Assembly: GCA_003535395.1 (NCBI GenBank)
Contig: DOHE01000308.1
Coordinates: forward strand, 2,533-9,251
Direction: 5' to 3'
DNA: 6,719 bases
DNA from: Clostridiales bacterium
GTDB taxonomy: Bacteria; Bacillota; Clostridia; UBA8921
Under the pieces are notes generated by a model, which made no database searches, was not told the origin of the DNA, and saw only the letters and a program-made list of their open reading frames with translations. Shown here piece after piece: positions 1 to 5,913 of this stretch (positions are counted from its first letter, which is position 1; each line of letters opens with the position of its first letter). Both the position numbers and the translations under genes were made by a program.

Positions 1-1
1 A

Positions 2-121
2 TTGTCTCAATCATATGAAGCATGGGCTTTGCGGTGCGGTGTAAAAGACTGGAAGGAAGTGTTGGATCGCCGCTTAAAGGTACGCGGGAGCGGATCAACG
101 GGAGGAAATAAAAATGGCTGA
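2..121 (+). CDS. Possible 3' end of an unrecognised upstream gene (partial)
   Basis: Reading frame 2 is open from the window edge to a TGA at 119-121, giving 39 residues. The segment starts SQSYEAWALRCGVKDWKEVL and ends in a Gly/Ser/Asn-rich tail. I do not recognise a family. The first 27 or so residues look like an amphipathic, soluble protein C-terminus, while the tail is partly dictated by the Shine-Dalgarno region of the next gene. The stop overlaps the next start by 8 bases (ATGGCTGA), which is common for translationally coupled operon genes. That overlap is the main reason to believe the frame is real. A chance open frame of this length is quite possible. If real, it is the gene preceding the sulfatases in the same operon. 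Confidence 0.4.
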   Translation: MSQSYEAWALRCGVKDWKEVLDRRLKVRGSGSTGGNKNG

Positions 122-1559
122 AAAGCGACCCAATCTGGTTTTTGTATTTGCGGATCAACTGCGGCGCTGTTCTCTGGGATATGCGGGAGACAAATTGGCC
201 TACACACCGAATATTGATTCATTGGCTTCCCAAAGCTTGGATTTTTATAATTGTGTTTCCGGTCACCCTGTTTGTTCCGCTTACCGGGCTTCTCTATTGA
301 CAGGAAAATATACGACCAGCACAGGTATGGTCATCAACGAAATCCGACTGAATCCAGATCACCACCCTGACACTTTTGCTCATGTACTGCGGAGAAACGG
401 ATACGAGACGGACTATATCGGAAAATGGCACATGTATGCCAATCAATTCGGCTACCATGACAAGCCTGAGAATTCCTTTATTCCTCCTGGAAAGCACCGC
501 CTGGGCTTTGATGGATATTTTGCAGCCTATAATTTCCATCATCAGTATTACGGCGGATATTATCACTTGGATACTCCGGAAAAGATACCGATGCTCGGAT
601 ACGAACCGGATAGACTGACGGATCTTTGCCTGAACAGGATCGATCATTGGGTTGATGCGGCTCAAAAAGGTAATGACCAGCCATTTGCAATTTTCCTGTC
701 TCTGCCAACTCCTCATGACCCTTGGAGACCAAAGGATGCTCCTCCTGAACTTTTAGAGCAGTTCAAAGACATCGAGTTCCCCACACCGGATAATTATTCA
801 GATACGCTGGATTCACATGGTGATCAGTGGTCCAACAAACAGAAATCACCGGAACAGATCCGTTCATGGATGCGTGTATATTACGCCATGGTAGCCAATA
901 TTGATGAGAATGTCGGCAGGATTGTGAAAAAACTCAGGGAATGCGGAATTGATGAGAATACGATCCTGGTGTTTTCTTCGGATCATGGTGAAATGTTCGG
1001 CGCCCATGGGCGGATGAAAAAGAATATTTTTTACGATGAAGCGGTGCGTATTCCTTTCCTGGTGTGTTATCCGGGAGTGTTTCCGGAAGGATCCCTCTGC
1101 GATGTTTGCCTGAACACAGTCGATATGATGCCGACTCTACTGGGACTTGCTGGAATTGAAGTTCCTGCTGCGGCGGAAGGAATGGATGTTTCCAGGAAAG
1201 CCCGGTTTGGCGAAGGCCCGGAACCGCTTTTTGCTTTCATGCAGAACACAGGAGCATGCGCTATATGGGAAGATGGTCACGAATGGCGCGCTGTTCGGGA
1301 TAAACGATATACATATGCCATCTATCGCTCTGACAGACAAGAACTGATGTTTGACAATATCAAGGATCCCAGGCAGAAGTACAACCTGATTGGAGATCCG
1401 GATGCCCTGGAAGCAGCGGACAGGTTGCGGCGGGGCATGCGAGAGATCATGGAGCGCCTGAAGGACAAATTTGAGATTTCATCCTATTACCGCGACCATT
1501 GGGTCAGTCCGGATCGGAGGATACTGCGTACTGCCACTTCAGAAGTGAGATATACCTGA
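114..1559 (+). CDS. S1-family sulfatase, Cys-type (CxAxR), cytoplasmic
   Basis: This 481-aa protein is a type I (formylglycine-dependent) sulfatase that hydrolyses a sulfate ester, probably on a sugar; the substrate cannot be read from the sequence. The alkaline-phosphatase-like fold is marked by PNLVFVFADQ at 6-15 with metal ligand D14, and by VCSAYRASLLTG at 53-64. In that motif C54 is the residue converted to formylglycine and R58 is the conserved Arg. Further landmarks are GKWH at 103-106 (K104, H106), TPHDPW with H201, and SSDHGE with D290 and H291. K302/K303 follow in a GRMKKN segment. The length is normal for the family. The motif has Ala where most sulfatases have Pro (CxAxR instead of CxPxR). 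As far as I recall, anaerobic radical-SAM maturases accept this variant. There is no signal peptide. The start is fixed by GGAGG at 101-105, eight bases before the ATG. The gene is the first of a coupled pair with the sulfatase starting at 1559. Family is certain; substrate is unknown. Confidence 0.95.
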   Translation: MAEKRPNLVFVFADQLRRCSLGYAGDKLAYTPNIDSLASQSLDFYNCVSGHPVCSAYRASLLTGKYTTSTGMVINEIRLNPDHHPDTFAHVLRRNGYETDYIGKWHMYANQFGYHDKPENSFIPPGKHRLGFDGYFAAYNFHHQYYGGYYHLDTPEKIPMLGYEPDRLTDLCLNRIDHWVDAAQKGNDQPFAIFLSLPTPHDPWRPKDAPPELLEQFKDIEFPTPDNYSDTLDSHGDQWSNKQKSPEQIRSWMRVYYAMVANIDENVGRIVKKLRECGIDENTILVFSSDHGEMFGAHGRMKKNIFYDEAVRIPFLVCYPGVFPEGSLCDVCLNTVDMMPTLLGLAGIEVPAAAEGMDVSRKARFGEGPEPLFAFMQNTGACAIWEDGHEWRAVRDKRYTYAIYRSDRQELMFDNIKDPRQKYNLIGDPDALEAADRLRRGMREIMERLKDKFEISSYYRDHWVSPDRRILRTATSEVRYT

Positions 1560-3043
1560 TGGCAAAGCAACCTAACCTGGTTTTTCTGCTGAATGATCAT
1601 CAGTTGCATTACCGACACGGATGGGAGGAAGGCCCCCGGATCCAGCGCATGTATTTTGACAGGCTTGCAGCGGAAGGCGTCCGGTTTGACAGGGCCTATT
1701 CAGTATGTCCCCTGTGCGGCCCGGCCCGCCGTTCTATGCTGACAGGACTGTACCCTCATCATCACGGGGAGATACACAATGACATCAACCACCCGTTCGA
1801 TCGGGACACATACCTTGACCTGTTGGCGACGGCTGGCTATCGCAACTTTTATTTCGGCAAGTGGCATGCAGGACCGGGTAATGCCCACGACCATCATTGC
1901 GAAGGATTCAGTTATCCCAGCTACAATAATCCATATACAAAGCCGGAATACCGGGAGTACCTGGAGCGACATCATCTGCCGGAACCAGAGATCCTGGTCG
2001 AAAAAAATTTTCTGTGGAAAAAAGATACAGAAGGATGCATTATCCGACAGGATATGGGCTGGTGCAATGAGCACGCTTCGGGATTAATGCTGACACCCCG
2101 TGAGACGCATGAATCCTTTTTTTTGGCATCTTTGGCCTGCGATCAGTTGAGGGAGCTGTCGAGACAGAGATCTGACAGTAACGAGAATCGTCCTTTTTCG
2201 CTGCGGGTGGATTTCTGGGGCCCTCATCAGCCCTACTTTCCAACGATGGAATACGCCCGCCTGTACGATCCGAAAGAAATCCCGGTATATGGGAATTTCA
2301 ATGATACATTAAAGGACAAACCGGATACATACCACGAAGAGGGGAATGCCGGAATCTCCATGAACGGACGTCTGATCCAGCCTAACCCGATTCCTTGGAA
2401 AGAATGGCAGAAAGTGCTGGCCCGCTGCTACGCACAAATCACCCAGGTGGATGCTGCCGGAGGAATGATCCTGAATTGCCTTGCGGAACTGGGGCTGGAC
2501 GATAATACCTTGGTGGTATGGTCCGCGGATCACGGGGATGCCCTGGCCTGTCACGGGGGCCATTTTGATAAAAGGGCCTATATGCCGGAAGAAATGCTCC
2601 GGATCCCGATGGCCATACGTTTCCCGGGCAAAATACCGCCTGGCCAGTGCAGTGACCAATTGGTTTCCAACATGGACATTCCAGTGACTTTACTGGATGC
2701 TTCAGGATTAAATTTTCCCGGAGGGTGCGACGGACGGAGCCTGCTGGAAGTAGCCTCAGGGACTGGATCGGGGCCAGTCGGGCAGGATGATCTGATGTGC
2801 GAATCATACGGTCATGGTCAGAAAGTGTTTGCGCGAATCCTGCTCACGGAACGGTACAAATATATTCATACCCGAAATTATATGGATGAATTGTATGATC
2901 TTCAGAAAGATCCTTACGAACTGAACAACCTTGCCGTCAGGCAGGATTGCCGGGAGATCCTGATGGATATGCAACGAAGGTTGAAGAAGAAGCAGGCCGA
3001 GGTTGGAGATGATCCCGGCTTCATCATTGCTTCTCTTTATTAA
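1559..3043 (+). CDS. S1-family sulfatase, Cys-type (CxPxR), cytoplasmic
   Basis: This is a second formylglycine-dependent sulfatase, 494 aa from the chosen start. I use the ATG at 1559, not the in-frame ATG at 1499. It gives MAKQPNLVFLLNDHQ, colinear with the N-terminus of sulfatase 1, and forms a TGATG junction with that gene's stop. The upstream start would add 20 residues unlike any sulfatase and a long overlap. Active-site landmarks are D13 (NDHQ), CGPARRSMLTG with C53, P55 and R57, GKWH with K101 and H103, and WGPHQP with H223. They continue with SADHGD holding D324 and H325, and K338 in HFDKR. A His-rich GLYPHHHG segment at 63-70 is usual in the family. The insert of roughly 120-215 differs from sulfatase 1, so a different substrate position is likely. 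There is no signal peptide. Upstream AGTGAG is only a weak ribosome site, so translation probably depends on coupling. The stop TAA is followed directly by TGA. Confidence 0.95.
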   Translation: MAKQPNLVFLLNDHQLHYRHGWEEGPRIQRMYFDRLAAEGVRFDRAYSVCPLCGPARRSMLTGLYPHHHGEIHNDINHPFDRDTYLDLLATAGYRNFYFGKWHAGPGNAHDHHCEGFSYPSYNNPYTKPEYREYLERHHLPEPEILVEKNFLWKKDTEGCIIRQDMGWCNEHASGLMLTPRETHESFFLASLACDQLRELSRQRSDSNENRPFSLRVDFWGPHQPYFPTMEYARLYDPKEIPVYGNFNDTLKDKPDTYHEEGNAGISMNGRLIQPNPIPWKEWQKVLARCYAQITQVDAAGGMILNCLAELGLDDNTLVVWSADHGDALACHGGHFDKRAYMPEEMLRIPMAIRFPGKIPPGQCSDQLVSNMDIPVTLLDASGLNFPGGCDGRSLLEVASGTGSGPVGQDDLMCESYGHGQKVFARILLTERYKYIHTRNYMDELYDLQKDPYELNNLAVRQDCREILMDMQRRLKKKQAEVGDDPGFIIASLY

Positions 3044-3046
3044 TGA

Positions 3047-3187
3047 CAATGTGATGAGGCCAAGGCGCTAAAGAGCGATACCGCAGATGTCTCTCGCAGG
3101 GTGGAGAATGGAGAGCCAGTAGCAGAGGCTATCCGGAAGGCTGGAGGAGAGGCTGCCTCTTATGGACCGGGGTCTGCCCGGTATTGA
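3047..3187 (+). pseudogene. Relic resembling part of a short-chain dehydrogenase (SDR)
   Basis: After the tandem TAA-TGA stop of the second sulfatase, the same frame stays open for 46 codons to a TGA at 3185-3187. No plausible start codon lies at its head. The centre reads VAEAIRKAGGEAASYG, preceded by an ADVSRRVENGEP-type segment. This matches the usual order in SDR enzymes: the end of beta-2, a short NxE/NGE-type turn, then the helix written AEEIRKAGGEAIAV in many family members. The glycine-rich NAD-binding motif and the YxxxK catalytic pair are absent, so at most a small slice of an SDR gene remains. The last 28 bases overlap the 3' end of the minus-strand regulator. The resemblance comes from memory, not an alignment, and the stretch could be a chance open frame. 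Confidence 0.35.
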
Positions 3188-3705
3188 GAAGGAGAAACTC
3201 CGGTAATTTTTTTAAATTGACGTGAGAAAAAAGTTGAAGTTTTGTACCCCAATAATGAAGCGACTTCCTCGATTGTGAGATTTGAAAGCCTCAGATGGTT
3301 TTTTGAGCTTTCTATACGCGCATGGATAATAAATTCATTGGGGGTCATTCCTTTATATCTGCGAAAAATACGAATAAAGTGGTCCTTTGAACAAATGAAA
3401 CGTTCTGCAAGGTCTCCTATATCCCATTCTTCTTCCGGGTTGCGCTGTATTTCTTTGCATAAATCAATCACCTCAGCAAATCGGGAAGATTTAACAGAAG
3501 AAAAATGGAGATGATCATCTATGCGATTCAATTCCCGTAAAAATGCAGTAAGCCAAAAATTTGCCTCATTTGCTTTTTCCGTGGCTTTTTCTTTATGATT
3601 TCTGCCTGAGATAAATGATTCCAACATTCTTTCCAGCAGGTTATCAACAAAACTGATATTGTCTATAAATCGATGAAATGAAGGAAGATATTTTTCATCA
3701 GGCAC
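3160..3705 (-). CDS. AraC-family transcriptional regulator, N-terminally truncated (possible pseudogene)
   Basis: This 181-aa protein ends with a complete AraC/XylS DNA-binding domain. Helix-turn-helix 1 lies at about 94-119 (DLAERFICSKDHFIRIFRR). Helix-turn-helix 2 lies at about 143-169 (LTIEEVASLLGYKTSTFF), followed by the family signature KITGVSPSQYR. Residues 1-75 look like the helical linker that follows the cupin sensor in AraC regulators of sugar operons. The sensor itself, usually about 100 residues, is missing, since full-length members have about 270-300 aa. The GTG start at 3703-3705 is weak: GGAGG lies 26 bases upstream of it, too far to serve. The frame stays open upstream to a TGA at 3751-3753 without an ATG, GTG or TTG. 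The locus is more AT-rich than the sulfatases. It faces the sulfatase operon convergently and may once have controlled sugar use there, but it is probably non-functional now. Confidence 0.75.
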   Translation of the reverse strand: MPDEKYLPSFHRFIDNISFVDNLLERMLESFISGRNHKEKATEKANEANFWLTAFLRELNRIDDHLHFSSVKSSRFAEVIDLCKEIQRNPEEEWDIGDLAERFICSKDHFIRIFRRYKGMTPNEFIIHARIESSKNHLRLSNLTIEEVASLLGYKTSTFFSRQFKKITGVSPSQYRADPGP

Positions 3706-3789
3706 ACTATTATGATTTCTTAGGTATATTTCCTCCGTCGGAACCTGTTTTCATACTGGAGCTTCGATTGCCAAAAACCCTCATGAAAT

Positions 3790-3809
3790 AAGGCAACAAT
3801 GCCTTTTTT
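3790..3809 (+). terminator. Possible rho-independent terminator
   Basis: AAGGCA (3790-3795), an ACAA loop and TGCCTT (3800-3805) form a 6-bp stem that runs into a T-tract broken only by one C at 3810. The orientation stops plus-strand transcription, yet no intact plus-strand gene ends here. It may belong to a lost gene, or limit antisense transcription between the sulfatases and the insertion sequence. The stem is short and only moderately stable. The surrounding 3706-3828 holds no gene I can support. Confidence 0.4.
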
Positions 3810-3823
3810 CTTTGAAAAAACTA

Positions 3824-3828
3824 TTGAT
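3824..3828. repeat. Left copy of 5-bp target-site duplication (TTGAT)
   Basis: TTGAT lies directly outside the left terminal inverted repeat and is matched by TTGAT at 5909-5913 directly outside the right one. Duplication of the target at exactly the bases flanking both repeats fixes the ends of the element. Confidence 0.8.
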
Positions 3829-3845
3829 CATGGATCTTCATGGAA
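3829..3845 (+). repeat. Left terminal inverted repeat (17 bp)
   Basis: The sequence is CATGGATCTTCATGGAA, an exact reverse complement of 5892-5908. It contains CATGGA/CATGGAA twice in direct orientation, which may reflect two contacts for the transposase. Weaker similarity to the inner flank of the right end continues further inwards to a CCCTA block. Confidence 0.85.
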
Positions 3846-3860
3846 TCTAATAGACCCTAA
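3839..3860 (+). repeat. Terminal copy of a ~21-bp motif repeated at the transposase start codon
   Basis: This stretch opens with CATGGAA and ends with AATAGACCCTAA. The same two blocks recur at 4108-4128, separated by two bases there and three bases here. Read as codons, this copy would be a six-residue ORF (MESNRP). A similar CATGGAA...CCCTA arrangement occurs inverted at the right end. The likely role is transposase recognition. Confidence 0.7.
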
Positions 3861-4061
3861 CCTTACTTTGGGGACTATTCGCCGAAACGCTTGCGAACAG
3901 TGCGTTTGAAATTAATTTGAATTTTACAGCCTTGGCGTTGATTAGGGTTTGAAAGAAGCGGTATAAAATTGTTAAAATTAGTATTAAACAAATCATAATT
4001 GCATCATCACTATACCAGCGAAATACGTGAAAGCTTAGAGATCAGGCTACTTAAAATTATT
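3846..4061. other. Non-coding leader of the insertion sequence
   Basis: I find no supportable gene in this AT-rich stretch. It holds the inverted pair ACCCTAA (3854-3860) and TTAGGGT (3942-3948), a shorter AACGC/GCGTT pair, and an upstream promoter candidate. A leader this long is unusual for a single-gene insertion sequence. It may be a regulatory or antisense-RNA region, or a remnant of a longer ancestral gene. Confidence 0.5.
3938..3967 (+). promoter_or_regulatory. Possible upstream sigma-70 promoter in the IS leader
   Basis: TTGATT at 3938-3943 and TATAAA at 3962-3967 are 18 bases apart. A transcript from here would have a leader of roughly 135 bases containing the 12-bp inverted repeat at 4062-4087 as a hairpin just before the transposase start. 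AT-rich DNA yields such matches by chance, so this is tentative. Confidence 0.3.
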
Positions 4062-4087
4062 TTTGCAAAATGCTTGCATTTTGCAAA
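4062..4087. promoter_or_regulatory. Perfect 12-bp inverted repeat (operator-like) overlapping the transposase -35 box
   Basis: The arms TTTGCAAAATGC (4062-4073) and GCATTTTGCAAA (4076-4087) are perfectly complementary around a TT centre. The -35 hexamer TTGCAT (4074-4079) lies at the symmetry centre and right arm, so a dimeric protein bound here would block RNA polymerase. In read-through RNA the same bases could form a strong hairpin just upstream of the start codon. Repression by the transposase or a host factor is inferred. Confidence 0.65.
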
Positions 4088-4102
4088 CGATTGTGATATA
4101 GT
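4074..4102 (+). promoter_or_regulatory. Transposase promoter, predicted leaderless
   Basis: TTGCAT (4074-4079) and TATAGT (4097-4102) are separated by the ideal 17 bases. Transcription would begin about 6-8 bases after the -10 box, at or next to the ATG at 4109. No Shine-Dalgarno sequence lies between the -10 box and the ATG, consistent with a leaderless message. Confidence 0.6.
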
Positions 4103-4107
4103 AGTTT

Positions 4108-4128
4108 CATGGAAACAATAGACCCTAA
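4108..4128 (+). repeat. Internal copy of the IS end motif at the transposase start codon
   Basis: CATGGAA and AATAGACCCTAA, separated by two bases, repeat the motif found at 3839-3860 in the left end. The copy covers the start codon and the first codons (M-E-T-I-D-P). A transposase that recognises its ends could therefore also bind its own start region. Confidence 0.65.
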
Positions 4129-5881
4129 TATATCGCTGGCTGATTACTTCAAAGATCCAAAAAACCCGCTGCATCGGCAGTATTTAGCCCTGCGCGATTT
4201 TTTCGCAGAAGGCAAAACCGCAGAGCAGATCGCCAAGGAGCATGGCTACACCGTCAGCACTGTTTATTCCCTGGTTCGTGACTTCAAAATCAAGCTGCGG
4301 TCAGGTCAGGGCGAGGATCCCTTCTTTAAGTCCATCAAGCCGGGCCGCAAGGAACTGGATAAGGACGGAGGCATTACACGCAAGATCGTAGATCTGCGAA
4401 AAAGCTACCTTTCCGTCCCGGAGATCAAGTCCAGGCTGGATGCGCTTAATATCAATGTTTCAGAGCGATATATCTCATCGGTGCTCGATGCGGAGGGTTT
4501 CGCGCGGATGCCGCGCCGGGACCGGGAGTTCCGGCAGGAAGCCACATCTGGCTGCAAGGAAACGCTCCAGGCACCAAAGTCAACAGGATTGAGCTTCAAG
4601 CAGGAGATATTTTCCTCCCAGATGGCCGGCATCCTGTGCTTTATCCCCTACATCGTACGGTATGGACTGCACGAAGCCATCCTTTCTTCCCATTACCCTG
4701 TTACGCAAAACATCAGTCGTCTTTCTGCCATCCTGTGTTTCCTTGCACTCAAACTGACCAGCATCAAGCGTTACAGTATGGATGATACTTGGTGTATGGA
4801 CCGGGGGTTGGGCCTTTTTGCTGGACTGAACGTCTTGCCCAAGGCTGCCTGGTACAGTTCCTATTCCAGTGGGATCTCCCGGGAGATGAACCGTGACTTT
4901 CTGAAGAGGCTGCACAGAATATGGCAGGCCCATGGACTCCTGTCTGATACAGCCAACCTTGACTTCACGACCATTCCCTACTGGGGGGATGAAGATCCGT
5001 TCGAAAACAACGGGTCGGGCAAGCGGAACAAGGCACTTCCTTCTATATTATCTGTGTTGGTACAGGACCCGGATTCGGGGATCCTTTGTTACGGGGATAC
5101 GACCGTGCGCCACAGAAACCAAAGTGATGTGGTCCTTGAGTTTCTGGATTTTTACAAGGAGGGGGAACAGAAAAACCAACCCCTTCGCTATTTGATCTTC
5201 GACAGCAAGGCTACCTCATATCAGAATCTGAATGAGCTCAACCAGCGGGGGATCCGGTTCATTACAATCCGGCGCCGGGGGGAAAAACTGGTTGAACATA
5301 TTCAGCATATTCCGCAGGATCAGTGGAAGTCGGTCCGGGTGGAACAAAGTAACGGCAAGGGGCGTACGATCAAGGTATATGAGGAAACAACAGGTGTCCG
5401 GGATTACAAGGGAAAACTGCGGCAGGTATATATCACCGGAAACGGCAAACTCAAGCCGGCCATTTTAATTACGAATGACTTTGATCTTCCGCTTAACAAA
5501 CTGGTCAGAAAATACAGCCGGCGATGGCTGATTAAAAAAGGTATTTCCGAGCAGATTGAATTTTTTCATCTTAACCGAAATTCATCCGGCATGGTAATAA
5601 AAGTCGATTTTGACTTGACGATGACCATTTTGGCTCACAACCTTTATCGCGTGTTTGCGCAGGATTTGGAAGGATACTCCCATTGTGAGGACGAGACAAT
5701 TTTCAACAAATTCATTCAAAATGCAGGAGAAATTGAAATCAGCAATTCATCCATTGAAGTAAAATTAAAGAAGAAAAAGAACCTGCCGATGATCCTGGAT
5801 GTTATGAGTGATATTAAAGAAATTAAAATACCCTGGCTTAAAAAATTAATTCTAAAAATTTGGGCGTCAACTTCCACGTAG
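4109..5881 (+). CDS. DDE transposase, IS4-superfamily-like, 590 aa; catalytic Glu apparently replaced by Lys
   Basis: This protein would cut and join the ends of the surrounding insertion sequence. Two DNA-binding helix-turn-helix segments come first: about 36-60 (GKTAEQIAKEHGYTVSTVYS) and about 99-128 (SYLSVPEIKSRL onwards). The RNase H-like catalytic core follows. D285 in NLDFTTIPYWG and D365 in YLIFDSKAT are the likely first and second acidic residues. The third lies in the YREK-like segment Y469-SR-R472-WLI-K476. Family members as I recall them read RRWLIEN or RRMLIEN there, so K476 sits where the catalytic Glu is expected. The C-terminal part (FFHLN, KVDFDLTM, LYRVFAQDLEGY, FNKFI, IPWL) follows the family pattern to the end, so nothing is truncated. 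The start is forced: an in-frame TGA lies at 4094-4096 and ATG 4109 is the first start after it. No ribosome site precedes it; see the leaderless promoter. Confidence 0.9.
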   Translation: METIDPNISLADYFKDPKNPLHRQYLALRDFFAEGKTAEQIAKEHGYTVSTVYSLVRDFKIKLRSGQGEDPFFKSIKPGRKELDKDGGITRKIVDLRKSYLSVPEIKSRLDALNINVSERYISSVLDAEGFARMPRRDREFRQEATSGCKETLQAPKSTGLSFKQEIFSSQMAGILCFIPYIVRYGLHEAILSSHYPVTQNISRLSAILCFLALKLTSIKRYSMDDTWCMDRGLGLFAGLNVLPKAAWYSSYSSGISREMNRDFLKRLHRIWQAHGLLSDTANLDFTTIPYWGDEDPFENNGSGKRNKALPSILSVLVQDPDSGILCYGDTTVRHRNQSDVVLEFLDFYKEGEQKNQPLRYLIFDSKATSYQNLNELNQRGIRFITIRRRGEKLVEHIQHIPQDQWKSVRVEQSNGKGRTIKVYEETTGVRDYKGKLRQVYITGNGKLKPAILITNDFDLPLNKLVRKYSRRWLIKKGISEQIEFFHLNRNSSGMVIKVDFDLTMTILAHNLYRVFAQDLEGYSHCEDETIFNKFIQNAGEIEISNSSIEVKLKKKKNLPMILDVMSDIKEIKIPWLKKLILKIWASTST

Positions 5882-5891
5882 GGGGCCTTTT

Positions 5892-5908
5892 TTCCATGAA
5901 GATCCATG
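5892..5908 (-). repeat. Right terminal inverted repeat (17 bp)
   Basis: TTCCATGAAGATCCATG is the exact reverse complement of 3829-3845. It begins 10 bases after the transposase stop codon, just beyond a GGCC and T-run that lacks a convincing terminator stem. Confidence 0.85.
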
Positions 5909-5913
5909 TTGAT
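5909..5913. repeat. Right copy of 5-bp target-site duplication (TTGAT)
   Basis: This is identical to 3824-3828 and directly abuts the right inverted repeat. These bases are also part of the -35 candidate TTGATT of the following transposase gene. Confidence 0.8.

Larger units (their letters stand above)
3829..5908 (+). mobile_element. 2080-bp insertion sequence with an IS4-superfamily-like transposase
   Basis: The element is bounded by a perfect 17-bp inverted repeat (3829-3845 and 5892-5908) and flanked by the direct repeat TTGAT. It carries one gene, the 590-aa transposase at 4109-5881. About 263 bp of AT-rich, non-coding leader lie between the left repeat and that gene, but only 10 bases separate the stop codon from the right repeat. 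Perfect repeats and target duplication point to a recent transposition event. The transposase appears to lack its catalytic glutamate, so this copy may have been moved by an enzyme supplied elsewhere. It lies between a decayed AraC gene and a second transposase gene. The short 5-bp duplication is closer to IS1634-type than to classical IS4 elements; exact family placement is uncertain. Confidence 0.85.

Noticed and set aside
7..222. 71-codon minus-strand frame across the sulfatase start
   Set aside because: It overlaps a well-supported gene, has no ribosome site and has a composition typical of an antisense shadow.
1499..1558. Alternative ATG for the second sulfatase, 20 codons upstream
   Set aside because: The added residues are antisense to sulfatase architecture in sense and position: they are simply the first sulfatase's tail read in another frame. 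The ATG at 1559 gives a colinear family N-terminus and a TGATG coupling.
3166..3213. GC-rich hairpins followed by a T-run, resembling a terminator for the sulfatase operon
   Set aside because: The stems (ACCGGG/CCCGGT and GGAG/CTCC) and the T-run lie within the regulator's coding sequence. The T-run is explained by its Lys codons, and it is not directly adjacent to either stem.
3710..3755. Minus-strand mini-ORF starting MKTGSDGG upstream of the regulator
   Set aside because: It has only 14 codons, no ribosome site and no recognisable similarity.
3044..3830. A possible defence, toxin-antitoxin or CRISPR locus in the low-GC gap
   Set aside because: No regular repeat-spacer pattern, small paired ORFs or nuclease motifs are visible; the contents are an AraC fragment and a short relic.
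5880..5893. GGGGGCC plus T-run after the first transposase as a terminator
   Set aside because: There is no complementary arm to form a stem; the T-run partly belongs to the inner edge of the right inverted repeat.
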